From positions 1 through 11,051 of the forward strand of contig JAUWPC010000089.1 of the NCBI GenBank assembly GCA_030611815.1: a DNA stretch of 11,051 nt, in the 5' to 3' direction. The position numbers and the translations under genes are program-made. The notes under the pieces are model-generated. The model was not told the DNA's origin. It did no database searches and saw nothing but the letters and a program-made list of their open reading frames with translations. Below, in pieces: positions 5,811 to 11,051 of the stretch. Position 1 is the stretch's first letter; each line of letters starts with the position of its first letter. Source of the stretch: Desulfobacteraceae bacterium. Lineage in GTDB: Bacteria; Desulfobacterota; DSM-4660; Desulfatiglandales; Desulfatiglandaceae.

Positions 5811-7034
5811 ATGAAAGATCCTAATACAACTGATAACGTAATCCGCAATCCCTGCCCGCCAGTGCCAGGCGATGGCAGACGGGCGCAATCCCCAATCCCC
5901 AATGAAAAGCATGGAACACTTTATGTGGTGTCAACTCCCATTGGGAACCTGGAAGACATTACCCTGAGGGCGTTGAAAGTTCTCAAGAGCGTTGATATGA
6001 TAGCGGCCGAGAACGTCAAACACACAAAGAGACTTTGTGAGCGCTACGGCACTAAGACAAGGATTACTGACTACCATCAGCATAATCAAAACACCAAGAC
6101 AGAACAGCTTATTAACAGGCTCAAATCCGGCTCAGATCTTGCACTTGTAACCGATGCCGGGACACCAGGTATTTCAGATCCCGGAGTCTATTTGATAAAC
6201 CGGGCGGTGAAGGAAGATATTAAGGTGAGGCCTATTCCGGGTCCGTCCGCTGTTGTGGCTGCACTGTCGGTGTCGGGTTTGCCTACTGCTCGTTTTGTGT
6301 TCTTAGGGTTCTTGTCAAACAAGGCCGGAAAGAGAAAAAGAGAGTTGGAAAAACTGGCCACAGAGACCCGCACCATGGTTTTTTTTGAGGCCCCGCATCG
6401 CATTAAGGCGATGTTAAACGACCTGAGAGAGATATTCGGCGAAAGGGAGATGGTCATACTCAGAGAGATGACCAAAGTATTTGAGGAGGCGCAAAGGGGA
6501 ACTCCAAGCGATATCTTGAGATCTCTCACATCTGATAAAATCAGGGGGGAATTTACGTTAGTAGTTGCGGGGAATGAGTCAAAAGAGAAACCAAAAGGCT
6601 TGAGTGAAGGGGCATTGAACAGGATTGAAGAACTCATAAAAGAAAAAACGATGAGTATCAAAGATATTGCCGGGCTCATATCCAGGGATGAAGACATGAG
6701 CTACAGGCAAGTGTATAAGGAATGCCTTGACATAAAGAGCGAGTTGGAAAGCGCGAGAGGGGCAGAGTCGATCAGAAAACTCAGGGTCAAAAACAGTTTG
6801 GGTCTTCATGCCCGATCTGCCGCCAAGATAGTGGAGTTAGGCAATCAGTATCAATCTCAGCTTTTTCTCAAGAAGGATAGTCAAGAGGTAGATGGCTCCA
6901 GTATCCTCTCAGTCCTTACACTGGCATGTCCCAAAGGTACCGAGATGGAGGCCAGAATCGTGGGAGAGGATTCCGAAGATTTTATGGAGAAGCTGGGCGA
7001 GCTATTTGAGCGGAAATTCGGGGAGAGGATATGA
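5811..7034 (+). CDS. rsmI: RsmI rRNA methyltransferase fused to HPr phosphocarrier
   Basis: One uninterrupted 407-residue frame joins two proteins. Residues 35-255 are RsmI, which 2'-O-methylates C1402 of 16S rRNA with SAM: TPIGNLEDITLRAL (42-55), LVTDAGTPGISDPG (112-125), PIPGPSAVVAALS (141-153), FEAPHRI (192-198). Residues 265-310 are the RsmI C-terminal helical domain. Residues 323-407 are a full-length HPr (85 residues), the PTS phosphocarrier. Its phosphorylatable histidine H333 lies in GLHARSAAKI (331-340; the usual GLHARP Pro is Ser). A serine (S364) stands exactly 31 residues later, matching the His15-Ser46 spacing of Gram-positive HPr. Residues 1-34 are not RsmI-like and are encoded by repeat DNA. 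RsmI's usual AEDTR reads AENVK (66-70). ptsI overlaps by ATGA. Domain assignments are secure; that one fused product is made is inferred. Confidence 0.93.
   Translation: MKDPNTTDNVIRNPCPPVPGDGRRAQSPIPNEKHGTLYVVSTPIGNLEDITLRALKVLKSVDMIAAENVKHTKRLCERYGTKTRITDYHQHNQNTKTEQLINRLKSGSDLALVTDAGTPGISDPGVYLINRAVKEDIKVRPIPGPSAVVAALSVSGLPTARFVFLGFLSNKAGKRKRELEKLATETRTMVFFEAPHRIKAMLNDLREIFGEREMVILREMTKVFEEAQRGTPSDILRSLTSDKIRGEFTLVVAGNESKEKPKGLSEGALNRIEELIKEKTMSIKDIAGLISRDEDMSYRQVYKECLDIKSELESARGAESIRKLRVKNSLGLHARSAAKIVELGNQYQSQLFLKKDSQEVDGSSILSVLTLACPKGTEMEARIVGEDSEDFMEKLGELFERKFGERI
5846..5906. repeat. Palindrome inside a CAATCCC heptamer array, within the rsmI 5' end
   Basis: CAATCCC occurs at 5846-5852, 5886-5892 and 5893-5899, with CAATGAA at 5900-5906. 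Between the first and second copies sits a palindrome: arms GCCCG (5854-5858) with CGGGC (5880-5884), and TGCCA (5863-5867) with TGGCA (5873-5877), around loop GGCGA. CAATCCC is close to the complement of the GATTGNN units found after rnhB and ptsI. The whole block lies in the open frame of rsmI. A hairpin so near the start could reduce translation. Confidence 0.75.
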
Positions 7035-8809
7035 GGCCTGTTACCGGAGAAAGAGAGCTGCGGGGGGTTGCTGTTTATCCCGATATTGTTATCGGCAAAG
7101 CCCATTTGATAGATAGGTCAAGGGTCAAGATTCTGTACCAGTGCTTTGTTAATGGAAAGGAGTTAGACAGAGAGGTTGAACGATTTGAGGAGGCTGTTCA
7201 TGCCGTAGAGGACCAGTTTGTTTCTCTCAAGAATAAGATGCCTGACAAGGTCAAGGACCAGCGCTTTATCTTAGACAGCCACTTGATGATCCTCAAGGAC
7301 GGCATGCTCTACGATTCTACGGTCAAGGCAATTTTAGAGGAGAAGATAAATGCCGAGTGGGCGCTCAAGAAATCCTTGGAAGAGATACGAGAAGTTTTTG
7401 AACAGATCGATGACGAATATATCAGCAACCGCATCAGCGATGTAGAGAATGTTACGGAAAGGCTCCTCAGGACCCTTTCCGGGGATACCGGCCAGAGTCT
7501 TGGTGAAATTGACCAAAGGGTAATTATTGTAGCTCATGATCTATCCCCGGCCGATACAACCGAACTGAATACTGCCTGGGTGATGGGCTTTATAACTGAT
7601 GTGGGAGGGAAGACCTCTCATACCGCCATTATGGCACAGGCCTTAGAGATTCCAGCGGTTGTGGGGCTCGAATCCGCTACTGCCTTAGTGGAGGACGGGG
7701 ACCTTCTGATAGTTGATGGAAGCTCTGGCGTGGTAGTCATTAACCCTGATGATAGCGCCATTATCCATTATCAGGAAAAGAAACTCCAGCTTCAAAAATA
7801 TAAGTCCAGCATCGCCAGGACGAGCCACCTTCCGGCAGAGACCCCTGATGGACACAGGGTTGCCATTACGGCAAATATTGAGTTTTTGGAAGAGGTGACC
7901 GCGGCAAAGGATTATGGCGGGGAGGGGATAGGGCTTTACAGGACGGAATTCCTCTATCTCAGAGGGAAAGGGTTCCCGGACGAAGAGGACCTGTTTGAGG
8001 ATTACCGGGAGGTCGTTGAGATTATGAAGCCGGCTCCGGTAACCATAAGAACTTTGGACCTCGGCGGCGACAAATTTGCATCAGAGATTGCAATATCCGG
8101 GGAGAGCAATCCTGCGCTCGGTCTGAGAGCGATACGGTTCTGTCTTAAAGAGCCGGAGATATTTAAGACCCAGCTTCGCGCCATTCTCAGGGCGAGTCTC
8201 TACGGCAAGATTCAACTGATGTTTCCCATGATATCCGGTTTGCAGGAACTATTAGACGCAAAACAGATCCTGGAACAGGTCAAAGAAGGCCTGAACCGCG
8301 ATAATATTGGATATGACACCAACATGGAAGTGGGTATCATGGTGGAGATCCCCTCTGCCGTTACCATGGCCGAGGTCCTGGCCCGCCATGTGGATTTTTT
8401 CAGTATCGGGACTAACGATCTTATCCAGTATGCCCTCGCCATTGACAGGATCAACGAGCATGTGGCCTATATGTATGAGCCATTTCACCCGGCTATTCTC
8501 AGGATGATCCGGCAGGTGGTCAGTGCGGCAAGGGATGCCGGGATCGAGGTTGCCCTTTGCGGAGAGATGGCGGGAGATCCTCTTTGTGTCTCTATTTTAT
8601 TGGGAATCGGCATCGATCGACTCAGCATGAATGCAGGGGCCATTCCCCTTATCAAAAAGATGGTGAGGACGATACCGTTGGAACAGGCTAAGGCAGACTT
8701 AAAAAAGATAATGGCATTAAATACCGCTAAGGAGGTGCGGGCCTATATCTTAGAGGGGACCAAACGCATGTTTCCGGAATTAGAGGAAAAGGGATACCTG
8801 TTGGATTGA
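7031..8809 (+). CDS. ptsI: PTS Enzyme I (PEP-protein phosphotransferase)
   Basis: Enzyme I takes phosphate from PEP and passes it to HPr, the first step of the phosphotransferase relay; it is cytoplasmic. The 592 residues compare with about 570-575 in the family. The N-terminal HPr-binding domain begins RGVAVYPDIVIGKA (11-24). The phosphohistidine is H197 in GGKTSHTAIMAQAL (192-205). The PEP-binding barrel shows GIGLYRTEFLY (299-309), IRTLDLGGDK (339-348), the signature DFFSIGTNDLIQYALAIDR (455-473) and catalytic C510 in ALCGEMAG. All key residues are present. It overlaps the upstream rsmI-HPr gene by ATGA, with a GGGGAGAGG ribosome binding site, so both partners are probably made together. 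No EII gene is near, so the final acceptor is unknown. Confidence 0.97.
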   Translation: MRPVTGERELRGVAVYPDIVIGKAHLIDRSRVKILYQCFVNGKELDREVERFEEAVHAVEDQFVSLKNKMPDKVKDQRFILDSHLMILKDGMLYDSTVKAILEEKINAEWALKKSLEEIREVFEQIDDEYISNRISDVENVTERLLRTLSGDTGQSLGEIDQRVIIVAHDLSPADTTELNTAWVMGFITDVGGKTSHTAIMAQALEIPAVVGLESATALVEDGDLLIVDGSSGVVVINPDDSAIIHYQEKKLQLQKYKSSIARTSHLPAETPDGHRVAITANIEFLEEVTAAKDYGGEGIGLYRTEFLYLRGKGFPDEEDLFEDYREVVEIMKPAPVTIRTLDLGGDKFASEIAISGESNPALGLRAIRFCLKEPEIFKTQLRAILRASLYGKIQLMFPMISGLQELLDAKQILEQVKEGLNRDNIGYDTNMEVGIMVEIPSAVTMAEVLARHVDFFSIGTNDLIQYALAIDRINEHVAYMYEPFHPAILRMIRQVVSAARDAGIEVALCGEMAGDPLCVSILLGIGIDRLSMNAGAIPLIKKMVRTIPLEQAKADLKKIMALNTAKEVRAYILEGTKRMFPELEEKGYLLD

Positions 8810-8838
8810 TGATTTATGATTGTTGATTGATGATTGAA
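8804..8838. repeat. Heptamer array GATTGNN x5 overlapping the ptsI stop
   Basis: Five 7-base units beginning GATTG or GATTT start at the last codon of ptsI (GAT TGA). This is the same arrangement as at the rnhB end (5326-5360). Confidence 0.8.
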
Positions 8839-8870
8839 GGACAAAGAGAATATTGAACCGCGATGTGCGG

Positions 8871-8933
8871 GATTGGCGATTGACTATTGAGGAGTCCAAG
8901 GTCCAAGGTCCAAAGTCCAATGTCCAATGAGGA
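8871..8933. repeat. Second heptamer array before smpB (GATTGNN then GTCCAAN)
   Basis: Units GATTGGC, GATTGAC and TATTGAG (8871-8891) are followed by five GTCCAAN units (8894-8928). The 7-base phase holds across the change of motif. No coding potential is seen in 8839-8983, the rest of the ptsI-smpB spacer. Confidence 0.8.
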
Positions 8934-8983
8934 TTGAATGACAACTGAATGACGGCCGAAGGGTTTTGGGATGGGGATGTTGC

Positions 8984-9457
8984 ATGTCAAAGGTTCGGGA
9001 TTCGGGCATAAAAACTGTTTGTCGGAATAAAAAAGCCGGCTATAATTATTACCTTGATAACTTCATGGAGGCAGGGATTGTTCTTTTGGGCGCTGAGGTG
9101 AAGTCTCTCAGGGAAGGGAGGGCCAGTCTGGTAGACAGTTATGCAAGGGTAAAAGAGGGAGAGGTTTTTCTCCATAACCTGCACATATCTCCCTATCCCT
9201 TTGCCCATGGTGTTGAGCTGGATCCTATGAGGACCAGAAAACTCCTGTTAAACAAAAGGGAGATAAAGCGTCTGATCGGAAAAACCGTGGAAAAGGGATA
9301 CTCCCTGATTCCTACCAAGATCTATTTTAAAAGGAGCAGGGCCAAGGTGGAAATCGCCTTGGCAAAAGGAAAGAAGAAATATGACAAGAGGCGGGTTTTG
9401 AAGGAAAAGGAGCTGAAACGGGAGATCGATCAGGTACGTAAACGTGATAGGTATTGA
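8984..9457 (+). CDS. smpB: SsrA-binding protein SmpB
   Basis: SmpB binds the tRNA-like domain of tmRNA and brings it into stalled ribosomes for trans-translation. From ATG at 8984 the protein has 157 residues, normal for the family. Family-like stretches are KAGYNYYLDNFMEAGIVLLGAEVKSLREGRASL and, further on, the LLLNKREIKRLIG segment, GYSLIPTKIYF and the basic C-terminal tail GKKKYDKRRVLKEKELKREI. The tail enters the mRNA path and normally becomes helical there. An upstream in-frame TTG (8966) would add MGWGCC, which is unlike SmpB N-termini; a GGGATGGGG stretch fits the ATG as ribosome binding site. Its substrate RNA gene, ssrA, lies 134 bases downstream. Confidence 0.97.
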   Translation: MSKVRDSGIKTVCRNKKAGYNYYLDNFMEAGIVLLGAEVKSLREGRASLVDSYARVKEGEVFLHNLHISPYPFAHGVELDPMRTRKLLLNKREIKRLIGKTVEKGYSLIPTKIYFKRSRAKVEIALAKGKKKYDKRRVLKEKELKREIDQVRKRDRY

Positions 9458-9482
9458 CATTTCTTATAACAATAGTTATTTT
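9454..9482 (+). promoter_or_regulatory. Candidate sigma-70 promoter for ssrA, overlapping the smpB stop
   Basis: TTGACA (9454-9459), a perfect -35 box, shares bases with the smpB stop codon. After a 17-base spacer comes TATTTT (9477-9482), four of six matches to the -10 box. Transcription would start near 9489, giving a leader of about 100 bases before mature tmRNA, removable by RNase P. No better promoter is visible nearer to ssrA. Confidence 0.45.
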
Positions 9483-9490
9483 TCCAAACA

Positions 9491-9526
9491 GTGTCTGAAC
9501 GAAAAAGACAGTTTTCCTTCGGGCAC
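9491..9526. repeat. Imperfect hairpin between smpB and ssrA
   Basis: A 15-base arm GTGTCTGAACGAAAA pairs with 9512-9526 around the loop AGACAG, with 12 Watson-Crick pairs, two G-U pairs and one mismatch. Its left arm, with the base before it, is 14/16 identical to 1340-1355 after ffh. It could serve as the smpB terminator or be a dispersed repeat. If the promoter at 9454-9482 is used, the hairpin sits at the 5' end of the tmRNA precursor. Confidence 0.6.
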
Positions 9527-9591
9527 TAAATAGCCAATCAACAATAACAACTATTTTATTCCTCAACAATTTAACCAAGTCTTTAGTTTGA

Positions 9592-9948
9592 GGGGGCGAA
9601 ACGGCTTCGACGGGGATAGTTGAAGTTTAGGTTGCATACCGAGGTTCCAGCTGCTCGTAAAACAGGTGGGTTTAACACAAATGCAGATGATTATGCATAT
9701 GCTTTAGCCGCATAGATTAGGCTAACGTCTTCTCGGTCTTTGCCTGCGTGCCCGAACAAGACGTCGATTAGCAGGCTAGCTGCTCTGTCAGACCTGTGGG
9801 ACGGTAAAGCGAAAACTTACACAGGTTAGCCCCTTGGCAGCCATGCCCAATTGCGACCCTTGGGGCGAAACTGAAAAATTGGGCTAAGTATGTAGACGCC
9901 TAAATGGAATGTTTCCGGACGGGGGTTCGACTCCCCCCGCCTCCACCA
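9592..9948 (+). ncRNA. ssrA: Transfer-messenger RNA (tmRNA)
   Basis: The 357-base RNA rescues stalled ribosomes, acting first as alanyl-tRNA and then as template for a degradation tag. The 5' end GGGGGCGAAACGGCTTCGAC is the classic tmRNA start. Its first seven bases pair with CGCCTCC near the 3' end, with one G-U pair, to form the acceptor stem. The T-arm loop TTCGACT is present and CCA is encoded (9946-9948). The tag frame ends at TAG 9713-9715. The likely resume codon is GCA at 9683, giving ADDYAYALAA after the tRNA-borne alanine. A CTCGTAAAA stretch upstream matches the first pseudoknot region in E. coli. Downstream complementary pairs, such as ACGTCTT (9725-9731) with AAGACGT (9758-9764), fit the further helices and pseudoknots. 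The ends are clear; the exact resume codon is inferred. Confidence 0.97.
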
Positions 9949-10255
9949 ACCAAAAATTTCATAAAATCAACAAGTTGTCTTCCAAAGGCAACCCGAAAAA
10001 CGGCCATTATGCCCAAAATTGTGCCTATTTCGGACAGCCTCCTATTCAGGTTCGGGATGTAAACCGAGATCTTGTCTTGAGCTCTTGTCGTTTCTCCTCT
10101 TACTGGTACATTTTCCTATTGACACAATAACTCCTTTTGTATATATTCAGTGTTCATTCTCGAACGTATCTATATAATTGTTCCCGCAGAGCCGGCAGAG
10201 CTATCTTCTCTGACCTATAATGATTCAAAGGAGCGGCCCCAGGGGGTAATATAAA
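9949..10255. other. Gene-free spacer after ssrA
   Basis: No convincing gene lies in these 307 bases. A short frame running out of the tmRNA tail (to 10130) looks like no known protein. A small stem, GTTGTCTT (9974-9981) with AAGGCAAC (9985-9992), could mark the end of the ssrA transcript, but no T-run follows. The right part holds the promoter at 10119-10147. It also has an AT-rich leader with a CAGAG/CTCTG inverted repeat (10196-10200 and 10208-10212). No second copy of the tmRNA 3' end was found that would mark an integrated element inside the window. Confidence 0.6.
10119..10147 (+). promoter_or_regulatory. Near-consensus sigma-70 promoter before the MarR/EPS-type regulator
   Basis: TTGACA (10119-10124), a 17-base spacer and TATATT (10142-10147; five of six) form the best promoter in the window. 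Start is expected near 10154, leaving a leader of about 100 bases before the regulator ATG at 10256. The leader could hold a control site, but no known element was recognised. Confidence 0.65.
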
Positions 10256-10816
10256 ATGGAACTCTTCGAAAAGTATTTCCCATTATTAAACGCTTTGGAG
10301 ACCCAAAGCGTCACCAGCCAAAGACAATTATCAGAACAATCAGGCATAAGCCTTGGCCACGTGAATTTCCTGCTCAAAAAACTTTCAGAAAAAGGCCTTG
10401 TTAAGATAAAAGACTTCCAAAAGAACCCCCATAAATCAGGCTACCTCTATCTCTTAACACCAAAAGGCCTGGAAGCCAAATCTCAGCTGGCCGTCCGATT
10501 TGTAAAGTCCAGGCTACGAGAATACAACCATCTCAGAGACGCATTGACCAAAAAATTGACCTCCATTGAAAAGTGGTCCCCTGTCCGTATCATTTTTGTT
10601 GGACCTCCTATGGTGAAAGACTTTGTGGATTCCGTAATAAAAGAGAAGCGTCTAAAGCTTATTTTGGTTGGTCACTATAACAATTGGAAGGATCTGAAAA
10701 AAATCGATCCCGAATCCTTTGATATCGCTCTATTATTCGATGGTAATTCAGAGGGCTTAAAGAAAATCAGCGATAACCTGAATATTCCTGAGAAAAAATT
10801 AACCGTTTTGTGGTAA
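10256..10816 (+). CDS. MarR/EPS-type winged-helix regulator with extra C-terminal domain
   Basis: Residues about 5-100 form a winged helix-turn-helix: QRQLSEQSGISLGHVNFLLKK (22-42) is the helix-turn-helix and GYLYLLTPKGLEAK (62-75) the wing and following helix. A basic helix, RFVKSRLREYNHLRDAL, follows. This pattern matches the EPS-associated MarR-family regulators found with exopolysaccharide gene clusters. The 186 residues exceed those (about 100-120). Residues 108-186 alternate strands and helices: RIIFVG, VKDFVDSVIKEK, LKLILVGHY, FDIALLFD, EGLKKISDNL, LTVLW. This suggests a small Rossmann-like or receiver-like fold; no catalytic or phosphorylation motif is recognised. The ATG has a GGGGG site nine bases upstream. 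It acts presumably as a cytoplasmic DNA-binding protein; the target and ligand are unknown. Confidence 0.75.
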   Translation: MELFEKYFPLLNALETQSVTSQRQLSEQSGISLGHVNFLLKKLSEKGLVKIKDFQKNPHKSGYLYLLTPKGLEAKSQLAVRFVKSRLREYNHLRDALTKKLTSIEKWSPVRIIFVGPPMVKDFVDSVIKEKRLKLILVGHYNNWKDLKKIDPESFDIALLFDGNSEGLKKISDNLNIPEKKLTVLW

Positions 10817-10817
10817 A

Positions 10818-10833
10818 GTTTTTCACGAAAAAC
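10818..10833. terminator. Small palindrome after the regulator stop
   Basis: GTTTTTC-AC-GAAAAAC begins one base after the TAA stop. The 7-bp stem is AT-rich with a 2-base loop and lacks a T-run, so its role as terminator is doubtful. Confidence 0.25.
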
Positions 10834-11051
10834 CTGTATTAACCGCAAAGACGCAGAGCACGCAGAGTTTGCTGTTTGATTTGATTTCTTTTGATTCCGC
10901 AACAAAAAAGCCCCCTTAGCGCCTGCCCCGTAGCTCCGGCAGATGGTACTGGGGTCCTTTGCGTGAGTCCCGCCGATAGGCGGGATGAAAAACATAGCTG
11001 TTTAACAAAATTCTAAGCCAAATTAATAGGTTACCCCACATCACCCGGTGT
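10834..11051. repeat. Repeat-derived tail of the window
   Basis: AACCGCAAAGACGCAGAG at 10841-10858 with CACGCAGAG after it resembles a dispersed intergenic repeat seen in many environmental bacteria. CTTTGCG at 10957-10963 is an inverted partner of CGCAAAG at 10844-10850, so the 120 bases between may be a decayed palindromic element. A third TCCCGCC palindrome (10968-10985, loop GATA) follows. No gene is seen up to the window end. Confidence 0.5.

Noticed and set aside
6700..6800. RsmI-HPr fusion as a frameshift artefact
   Set aside because: The linker is continuous in frame, both domains are complete and codon use is even across it. A lost stop by sequencing error cannot be fully excluded without reads.
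8871..8933. Repeats as a CRISPR array
   Set aside because: Units are 7 bases with no spacers; no cas gene is nearby.
8966..8983. Upstream TTG start for smpB
   Set aside because: It would add MGWGCC, unlike SmpB N-termini; ATG 8984 has better spacing to GGGATGGGG.
9909..10130. 73-codon plus-strand frame after the tmRNA
   Set aside because: It starts inside the tmRNA tail, has no ribosome binding site and resembles no protein.
10081..10255. RfaH ops/JUMPstart element before the EPS-type regulator
   Set aside because: The GGCGGTAGC core was looked for and not found.
10890..10965. Minus-strand intrinsic terminator for a gene beyond the right end
   Set aside because: A C-run and A-run are present, but no consistent GC stem could be paired next to them.

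Overview
The window reads as chromosomal housekeeping DNA from a bacterium, most probably a deltaproteobacterium (Desulfobacterota). The evidence is a single plus-strand series of translation genes in the order ffh, rpsP, khpA, rimM, trmD, a TM1570-type RNA methyltransferase, rplS, rnhB, yraN, rsmI, plus the protein sequences themselves and a tmRNA tag of the ADDYxYAxAA type. The junctions are rich in short palindromes and 7-8 bp repeats. The taxonomic call is inference; no rRNA or other marker is present.

Layout. Bases 8-1333 hold ffh. Bases 1334-1619 are a repeat-rich spacer with nested inverted repeats. Bases 1620-4617 carry the ribosome/tRNA-maturation block: rpsP, khpA, rimM, trmD (overlapping rimM), the second SPOUT-type methyltransferase and rplS. 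Bases 4678-5798 carry rnhB and yraN. Bases 5811-8809 carry the most unusual part: an open reading frame that joins a complete RsmI (16S rRNA C1402 2'-O-methyltransferase) to a complete HPr phosphocarrier, followed with a 4-base overlap by ptsI (PTS Enzyme I). No sugar-specific EII gene is present. Bases 8984-9948 are the trans-translation pair smpB and ssrA (tmRNA, encoded CCA, predicted tag ADDYAYALAA). After ssrA the character changes: about 300 bp without a gene, a near-consensus sigma-70 promoter, and a MarR/EPS-type winged-helix regulator with an extra C-terminal alpha/beta domain. This may open an exopolysaccharide cluster or island that lies outside the window.

How the genes work together. 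Ffh targets nascent membrane proteins. RpsP, RplS, RimM and KhpA build or mature ribosomes. TrmD and RsmI (and probably the TM1570-type enzyme) methylate RNA. RnhB removes ribonucleotides from DNA. SmpB and tmRNA rescue stalled ribosomes. HPr and Enzyme I form a phosphorelay fed by PEP, here physically tied to an rRNA methyltransferase.

The best candidates for something undescribed are the RsmI-HPr fusion and its 5' end, where a palindrome inside a heptamer repeat is necessarily translated. Next are the 7-bp-period arrays that begin at the GAT-TGA ends of rnhB and ptsI, and the regulator's unexplained C-terminal domain.
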